64,000 bases of DNA, from positions 27,572,001-27,636,000 of the forward strand of contig CM062196.1 in NCBI GenBank assembly GCA_031216445.1, read 5' to 3'. The DNA is from Lateolabrax maculatus. Taxonomy: Eukaryota > Chordata > Actinopteri > Acropomatiformes > Lateolabracidae. A program made the translations under genes and the position numbers. This document shows positions 58,572 through 64,000 of this stretch, in pieces; the stretch's first letter is position 1; each line of letters begins with the position of its first letter. The notes beneath the pieces are model-generated. The model saw only the letters and a program-made list of their open reading frames with translations, was not told the origin of the DNA and did no database searches.

Positions 58572-59086
58572 GTTAGTGCCTCTGCCTGTCCCCCCCTAGC
58601 TGTCTGCCTGCCTCTGTGCCTCTGTCAATCCTTCCTGCAGTGTAACACATGCTTTTAGGTCAGACATGTTTGTGTTTTTTGACAGTGATGTCATTCCAGC
58701 TTCTCTGAGCTGTCTTCAGTCTTTTTTATCTCAGACATATCAACTTCAACTGACAGCAGCATTTGCAAGCATGTGTGTCTTGTGTGTGTTTTCTGCTACT
58801 CAGCCCCAAGTTCACAAATCTTGCTGATCTTGCCCATAGAATAATCTACCCTCATACGTCTGCACCTGAAAAATCCAATCTTGATATCACCTAGAGAGAA
58901 TAACTGACATCACAATGACGTTATTACTCCTTTGTTTGTGTTGCCTGCCTGACCTTCATTATACATATTGGCTGTCTTCATCACTAATACATACAGAATC
59001 AGTCATTTTTGGGTTTGTCATTTAGAAAAATTGATACCTGAACTCCATTATCAACTGATAAAAAGTGACCGTCACTGTCATATAAC

Positions 59087-59234
59087 TAGCCTGGGAACCA
59101 GATGAATCTGCAAGCTCATGTTTCATTTGCTCTGGCAGATACGTCTGGCCACCCTCCCAGAAATATGTGTTTGCCGTACTTCTGACCGAACGTTCCGTCA
59201 CACACTTTCAAGTTAGTCTGGCGATGCCAGGCTA
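59087..59234 (+). mobile_element. TAGCCTGG-family element, 148 bp, with perfect 9-bp duplication
   Basis: Begins TAGCCTGGGAACCAGATGAA and ends TAGTCTGGCGATGCCAGGCTA less one base, with TAGCCTGG/CCAGGCTA as terminal inverted repeats. It is flanked on both sides by TCATATAAC (59078-59086 and 59235-59243). Compared with the 463-bp copy at 1064 it lacks most of the interior. It has no coding capacity, so it needed an enzyme supplied by another element. Confidence 0.85.
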
Positions 59235-60139
59235 TCATATAACAATACTAAAACTTTTATCCACCCATTATGATATTTAGTTTCTTAGTTTTTTAGTCAT
59301 TAAGTTTCTGCTAAATGTCTGGGTAAAATTGTGTACATAACCCCTAATTAGTCATGTTTTAACTGTTATAGGTGCTATAGTGAGGACACTAACATAGAAA
59401 ATATTAATAAATGTAAAAATAAAAATAATTAAATAAAGATGTATTCTTAATACACTGAAGTCCGATAAGCTTTTACATGAATGCATCGTGAAAGACTAGA
59501 GAGATATACTATACTTATACAAACATACCCAAACATTCACACAAGTCTGTGTTAGCAATGAGCATGCAAATCTAACACACACCCAGTCATCTACATGTAC
59601 CTGTATACATTCATTTCACATTTCAAGTCATTATTTCAGTTTACGTAGGGCAGACTATCTTGGCCCATCTTATTTCAAAACATTCAATATTGCCTCAGAT
59701 ATTAAAGTGATTTTCCTCATGCTTAATTAGCTCCACTAGTTCTTTGCATTTGTCTACATGTAGACTTCCGTTTTGCCTCAAATGTCTTATTACTTTCATA
59801 GAACCTATTCTCAATATTTTAAGTAAATAGTTGTCCTATTTACCCATCATTTCAGGAGACATTACACCTTATAAGACAAATAAAATCCAAATTTGGACCT
59901 ATAGACATTTTCATAATACCATTTCCCTTTTCACACCACTCATGGTATCAAAGTCATTTATTTGTTATTTTACAACACTGGTTTCCACAATGAATGCAAG
60001 TTGTAGCCCCTTATTGACACACACATAGAACTTATATACAAATAATTAATTAGGTTTAAAATAGAAAAAAAATGAATAAATATTAATGTATAATAAAATA
60101 AAACAATACATACATTTATTTATGTACAAACATTTATAT

Positions 60140-60268
60140 ACACCCAGGAAACAATTCTGTAGTACATTTTTCAAAATTTTAATCTGGCGGAATGTAAACA
60201 GCAGCAACACAGTGTTGATAATATGGTGTTCATCTTGACATTAAAAGTTCCACATCTGGGAAACTGTC
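60140..60268 (-). repeat. Dispersed repeat, copy 1 of an inverted pair
   Basis: In reverse complement this stretch reads ATATTATCAACACTGTGTTG, CTGCTGTTTACATTCCGCCA, GTACTACAGAATTGTTTCCT, matching 61737-61868 on the + strand at most positions. The two copies face each other about 1.5 kb apart. The family was not identified. Confidence 0.75.
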
Positions 60269-61304
60269 CATCAACTCTAAATGTAATTTGAGCACCAGAC
60301 ATCATTGATGTAATCACAGAGTCGCCTCCCCTCATCCTGCTGGAGTTTTGCATTCTGTCGGCTCGGTCCACCTATCTCATATTTACACCACAGATATAGC
60401 TTTGCTTCAGATGAATATTTCCTGCTTTTCAAAATACAAAATTGTGCTCTCACTGCCCTCACATCAAAATATGCTTTTGTCAAGCAATGTCAACAATAAC
60501 ATGGCATTGTGTTTCATAGCAAAAAAAATAGAAAAATGTCCACATTTAAATTAAATCCGTAATGTGACTTTATTTGAAGGAAGTGATTTGAATTCACAAA
60601 GTATTAATTTAAAGGAATAGTAATACATTTTGAGACCTACTGACAAAAAAAAACTTTCAATACTTCAAAATAGTTGATATGAATTTGGTTCAGCTGGAGT
60701 CAGGATGTAGTTAGTCAAGTTTATCATCAAGACTAGAAGCAGTGGGAAACGGCTAGCCTGTTCTGTCTTAAGTTCAAGACAGTTCCTGTGCCCAGCTACA
60801 ACTCCCCCTAAAACCACAAACTGTGTACTGATTAAACAAAGGCTATACAATGTGTGCACCTGCTGTACTTTTGAGTACAGTTTCTTATTATATTATGATC
60901 ATGGTACCATATTATAGTGTTCAGAAGTTCTTTTTCTTTTTCCAGAGAAAAGCCAGTAATTCTGTCTTCTGGCCCAGATGTTGTGGTCACCTTCAAAGTC
61001 CATCTAACTTACAGCCCCTTTTTGTTTTGTTTTCAATCTAATATGGGTTGAATAAAGCTTTCGGTTAACAAAAAGGATTGTAGTCAACATAGCTGTATGC
61101 ACCGCAACACTTAATCCAGGTACTAAGACGCTGTGAGGCAGAAGTAAACGAGCAGCGTGTATGTTTGTCACAGAGTGTTGCATGCGGAACCACCTGCATT
61201 CAGCTCTGTATTGCTGCCATTAGCCAAATCTGTCGACACCAGGCTGCTTCACCAATTGGTCAACATGTTTCACACCGTCATAATATTTTAATTATTACAT
61301 TTTC

Positions 61305-61427
61305 ACATCAGGGTTTCAATGGATTGAATTTCAAATGGCTGTCTAATTATATAATTAATCGTAGACTATTCCTAAATGTAAATTGGTGGATATATGATAT
61401 GGCTGTTACTAGTGTCCCATTGGGATC
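61305..61427 (+). mobile_element. LINE reverse-transcriptase fragment interrupted by a MITE
   Basis: The frame reads FNGLNFKWLSNYIINRRLFL, NVNWWIYDMAVTSVPLGSSL, corresponding to the WxxSYLxxRxxxV ... GVPQGSILG stretch of a non-LTR reverse transcriptase. It stops at the S-L-G residues because a TAGCCTGG-family element begins at 61428. Confidence 0.65.
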
Positions 61428-61600
61428 TAGCCTGGGAACCAGACGAATCTGCGAGCTCATATTTTATTTGCTCTGGCAGATATGTCTGGCCCCCCTCCCA
61501 TTCAAACTGATTTCCCTGCCGTTTTATCGGGCTAACCAATCACAAGCGTCGGACCTAAGGCTGCTCCTGGCTGATGTCCAGTCACTGAAAGGTGGATTGG
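61428..61600 (+). mobile_element. TAGCCTGG-family element, left part
   Basis: Starts TAGCCTGGGAACCAGACGAA and shares GAGCTCATATTTTATTTGCT, CTGGCAGATATGTCTGGCCC and CCATTCAAACTGATTTC with the copy at 23991, continuing into AACCAATCACAAGCGTC. The expected right terminal repeat was not found, so the right border is uncertain. Confidence 0.68.
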
Positions 61601-61736
61601 ACAGAATGGGACTCAGGCTGGCCCAGAAAACAGGAAATCATAGACCGTTGTGCCCACATCTTTACAAAGACCTGCCTCCATCACTTTATCCCGGATCAAA
61701 CTATAGCTCTTGACGTTGGGAAAACCGTGTTCCGAG

Positions 61737-61868
61737 TTTCTCAGATGTCATACTTCTAATGTGAAGATGAAGATTATATTATCAACACTGTCTTGTTGCT
61801 GCTGTTTACATGCCGCCAGATGCAAATTCAAAAAAATGCACTACAGAATTATTTCCTGGGTGTATACG
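61737..61868 (+). repeat. Dispersed repeat, copy 2 of an inverted pair
   Basis: Shares ATTATATTATCAACACTGTC, GTTGCTGCTGTTTACATGCC and CTACAGAATTATTTCCTGGG with the reverse complement of 60140-60268. Confidence 0.75.
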
Positions 61869-62469
61869 TGTAAATGAAAACAACTTAATATATTGTTTTA
61901 TTTTATTTTATATTAGATTTATTTATTCATGTTTTTTGTAGTCTATTTTAATTATCTGTATATATGTTTTATGTGTGTAGCATGAAAGGGACTATAACCT
62001 TCATTTCTTTGTGCAACCCTGTGTTGCAAAATGACAAATAAATGACCTTGATACCATAATTATAGTACCTATCACAGTTCTGCATTGCTGACTCAAACTA
62101 CTTAAGCATTTCAGGCATTGTGTAGCTCATAACATTTGTTATGGTAAGAACATTGCTAATACCTGTAGTTTTTTTAGTGACCTATAATGTAAGGAAGTAC
62201 GAACAGGAACTGCTAGTAGCCAAAGCAGCTGGACTTTTCATGATGCAAATGTGCCCAAATATAAACACTGAAGCAGACAGAACAATTTGTAACAACTTCT
62301 GATATAAGCGATGCCCGCTACACCCCTACTCATACTTCAAGAACATTGCCTACCATCCAAACATTCTTCCCTTACTGAATTTTATGATCCTCTCAGTGAC
62401 TGAAGTTCCAGGAGAATAATGCAGGATACATTCTGTAGTAGTGCTGGGTCAGGGCTATGTTGTAACATA

Positions 62470-62710
62470 AGCCCCTTTCACACAGGCAATGCTACCCTGA
62501 AATTGTCCGGACATTTTCCAGACACAGTGTAAGTGTGAACGCAAATGTTCGCGTCAGTTGGAGCGTACTTTAAATGGGCTTCACTTCAAGTGTGAACGCG
62601 TCTGACACAGACATCCCCTGCCATGTGCTGCATGTGTTAAAGGGCAACTCTGTACACAGTCCAGACCTGATTGTCCGAACATTGTCTGGACTGCATATGT
62701 GAAAGGGGCT
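62470..62710. mobile_element. Inverted-repeat DNA element, AGCCCCTTTCACA ends
   Basis: A 241-bp segment with terminal repeats AGCCCCTTTCACA and TGTGAAAGGGGCT, flanked by ATA on both sides (62467-62469 and 62711-62713). There are inner inverted blocks (TCCGGACATTTTCCAGAC versus GTCCGAACATTGTCTGGAC, and AGTGTGAACGC). A 3-bp duplication would suit the PIF/Harbinger group, although that group usually targets TWA. It is non-coding. Confidence 0.72.
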
Positions 62711-63090
62711 ATACCGTACAACTATATGGCAGAAATAGACGATTTTGAGCCTGTCAGTGACCTGATTGAGTCCTTAATTTAGGACTAAAACACACAATTA
62801 ACTTTTTTCTTTGGTAAGCATATAAGTTACACATTAGTACACTGGGAGAGAATTAGTATTTTCCTATTACAAGATATTGTTTGATTGTTTTATTTTTCTC
62901 ACTACAGCAGCCCTGCACGTGTAGGTTATCACCTGCTGTCAATCCCAATCTGGGCCAGTAAAACCAATTTCTTTTTTACATTATTTCACTTTCTCCTTAT
63001 TTGAGATAAAGTACTGACTTTTCACTTTGTGGCCTGTCCTCACTTGTTCACATGGTTACCTTCTCTCATTACGTCACTTCTTTCCCCCAG

Positions 63091-63200
63091 GAAACGAACA
63101 TCTCCAGCCAAGGACGAGCACATGGCGGGGGTCAAGGACTCATTGCTGGCCCACTCCTCAGATCCCGTGGAAATGAGGAGACTCAATTATCAGACCCAAG
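63091..63200 (+). CDS. ptprf: ptprf exon: juxtamembrane segment before phosphatase domain 1
   Basis: This 110-bp exon (phase 2 in, phase 1 out) encodes KRTSPAKDEHMAGVKDSLLA followed by HSSDPVEMRRLNYQTQ. KDSLLAHSSDPVEMRRLNYQTxG is the PTPRF juxtamembrane sequence and distinguishes it from PTPRD and PTPRS. The acceptor is TTTCCCCCAG. By comparison with the family, the exon should end within the glycine codon of QTPGM, at CCAAG|GC. The base after the boundary makes this a GC, not GT, donor (GCATGG). If the donor were not used, the frame would run on into low-complexity YTHTNK-type sequence. Phosphatase domains D1 and D2 must lie beyond the window. Confidence 0.92.
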
Positions 63201-64000
63201 GCATGGACAAACACATATACACACACACAAACAAACAACTGTCACCAGCACCTATAAACTCATACTAATTCATACTGACCCATACATATACATGCAATCA
63301 TGCCTGCATGTTGATTCTTACTGTCGTCCAAAGTATCTCTCTGCTGCACTTATACAATATAAGTATACACAGTTTGTGGCCGTAATAGTACTGTCAGATA
63401 TATGATATGGTTTTTGTCTCTGGCCCTATAAGTATACTGTACTAGAGAACCAGGCCTTTATTTGAAACATGCTTCTAAAGAGTTAGAAGTGGAGCTATTT
63501 CAGGTACCCGAAGTAAGTCCCATTAATTTTTCCCGTAGACATTGTGACATTATTATGTTATGTGACTCACACCTATAATTTGAATTCCAGTTTTTATTTG
63601 AGAATTAACGGCAACGTGTTGAGTTGGTGTAGATTTATTACGTCTCAAAGTGGCTTTTGGAAAGTTTAATCATTCAAGTGGAAAAATTAGCACCACATAC
63701 TGTATGATAGAAACACCTCTCCGGAAAAATTCAATTTCAGCAGATCCATCCTGGTGCTTGGTAATTGTAGAATAATTTACAGTTTTCTCTGTTGCTTCCA
63801 CACTTGCTTTAGAATTTGGCTCATTATGTCATAACTCTACACACGAGCCAAAAAAGACACACTTGGAGATAAACATCTCACTTTCTATGTCAAAATTAAA
63901 TTCTGCAATCAAAACCTAACAATCCTTTTTCAAAATGGCGTTTTTGCAACAAAATGACACTAATGCACCATTGGAATTTCTCTTTCAAAGCATTAACAAC
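63201..64000 (+). other. Intron downstream of the juxtamembrane exon
   Basis: Starts GCATGG (probable GC donor) and leads into a short CACACACA stretch. No exon was found before the window ends. The D1 phosphatase exons (MRDHPPIP onward in the family) are not present. Confidence 0.7.

Larger units (their letters stand above)
58572..63090 (+). other. Intron between microexon and juxtamembrane exon (4.5 kb)
   Basis: GT-AG intron (GTTAGT ... TTTCCCCCAG). It contains two TAGCCTGG-family copies (59087-59234 and from 61428), an inverted pair of dispersed repeats (60140-60268 and 61737-61868), a LINE reverse-transcriptase scrap (about 61305-61427) and an inverted-repeat element (62470-62710). Confidence 0.72.
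2164..63200 (+). other. ptprf: Partial ptprf (LAR receptor tyrosine phosphatase) gene, FN4 to juxtamembrane
   Basis: Eleven coding segments on the + strand join in consistent phases (1-1-0-1-1-0-2-0-0-2-2-1) to give 712 codons of a LAR-family receptor protein tyrosine phosphatase. The family are type I membrane proteins (three Ig domains, up to eight FN3 domains, one transmembrane helix, two phosphatase domains). They act as presynaptic and growth-cone adhesion receptors that bind heparan sulfate proteoglycans and postsynaptic partners. The window holds FN4-FN8, the cleavage region, the transmembrane helix and part of the juxtamembrane segment. The match to PTPRF over PTPRD/PTPRS rests on KDSLLAHSSDPVEMRRLNYQ after the helix and TMMISTT in FN6, compared from memory. 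Teleosts can carry two ptprf copies, and I cannot say which this is. The 5' end (Ig1-3, FN1-3) and 3' end (D1, D2) lie outside the window. Confidence 0.93.

Noticed and set aside
61165..61713. 182-residue + strand open frame as a possible gene
   Set aside because: It is a chance fusion across a LINE reverse-transcriptase scrap and a TAGCCTGG-family element.
63201..63268. Extension of the last ptprf exon through GMDKHIYTHTNK
   Set aside because: The match to the family stops at G-M, and what follows is CA-repeat-derived. The G-M agreement is explained by the intron beginning GCATGG in place of GTATGG.

Overview
The window is vertebrate nuclear DNA, almost certainly from a teleost fish. It is AT-rich, has long introns with canonical splice sites, and is littered with fish-type repeats: an L2/Maui-like LINE with a (TTGAC)n tail, Ty3/Gypsy debris, and several short inverted-repeat DNA elements. 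There is no bacterial-style gene organisation. I found no tRNA, rRNA or CRISPR.

The only host gene I can support is on the + strand and runs through the whole window. It is the middle part of a LAR-type receptor protein tyrosine phosphatase, best matching PTPRF (LAR). Ten exons plus a 12-nt microexon lie between 2164 and 63200. In order they encode fibronectin type III domains 4 to 8, the membrane-proximal region with a furin-type RKRR site, the single transmembrane helix and the start of the juxtamembrane segment. All phases join without a break, giving 2136 coding bases (712 codons). The immunoglobulin domains and FN1-3 should lie to the left of the window, and the two phosphatase domains to the right. 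Assignment to PTPRF rather than PTPRD/PTPRS rests mainly on the juxtamembrane match (KDSLLAHSSDPVEMRRLNYQ) and on FN6 (TMMISTT). I cannot tell which teleost ptprf paralog this is.

Layout: 1-2163 intron with a 463-bp inverted-repeat element; 2164-2469 FN4; 7672-7865 first half of FN5; 7866-30790 a 22.9-kb intron that has collected L2 LINEs (one 4.3-kb copy at about 17300-21579 and two fragments), a second LINE fragment and hairpin elements; 30791-30908 second half of FN5; 31537-32118 FN6 and FN7; 33066-33163 and 35270-35526 FN8; 40060-40141 and 49903-50115 membrane-proximal region; 54361-54524 transmembrane exon; 58560-58571 microexon; 63091-63200 juxtamembrane exon. The introns at 35527-40059 and 40142-49902 hold Gypsy and LINE remnants.

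The points most worth a second look are: the juxtamembrane microexon with its TGC-containing pyrimidine tract; a probable GC donor on the last exon; a NAGNAG acceptor before the transmembrane exon; a dispersed inverted-repeat element with 9-bp target duplications and a related, unoccupied copy of its host repeat in the same window; a perfect 27-bp hairpin at 33521-33579; and the FN5 mini-exon that I could not find in the 22.9-kb intron. I did not find a previously undescribed coding system, and I do not claim one.
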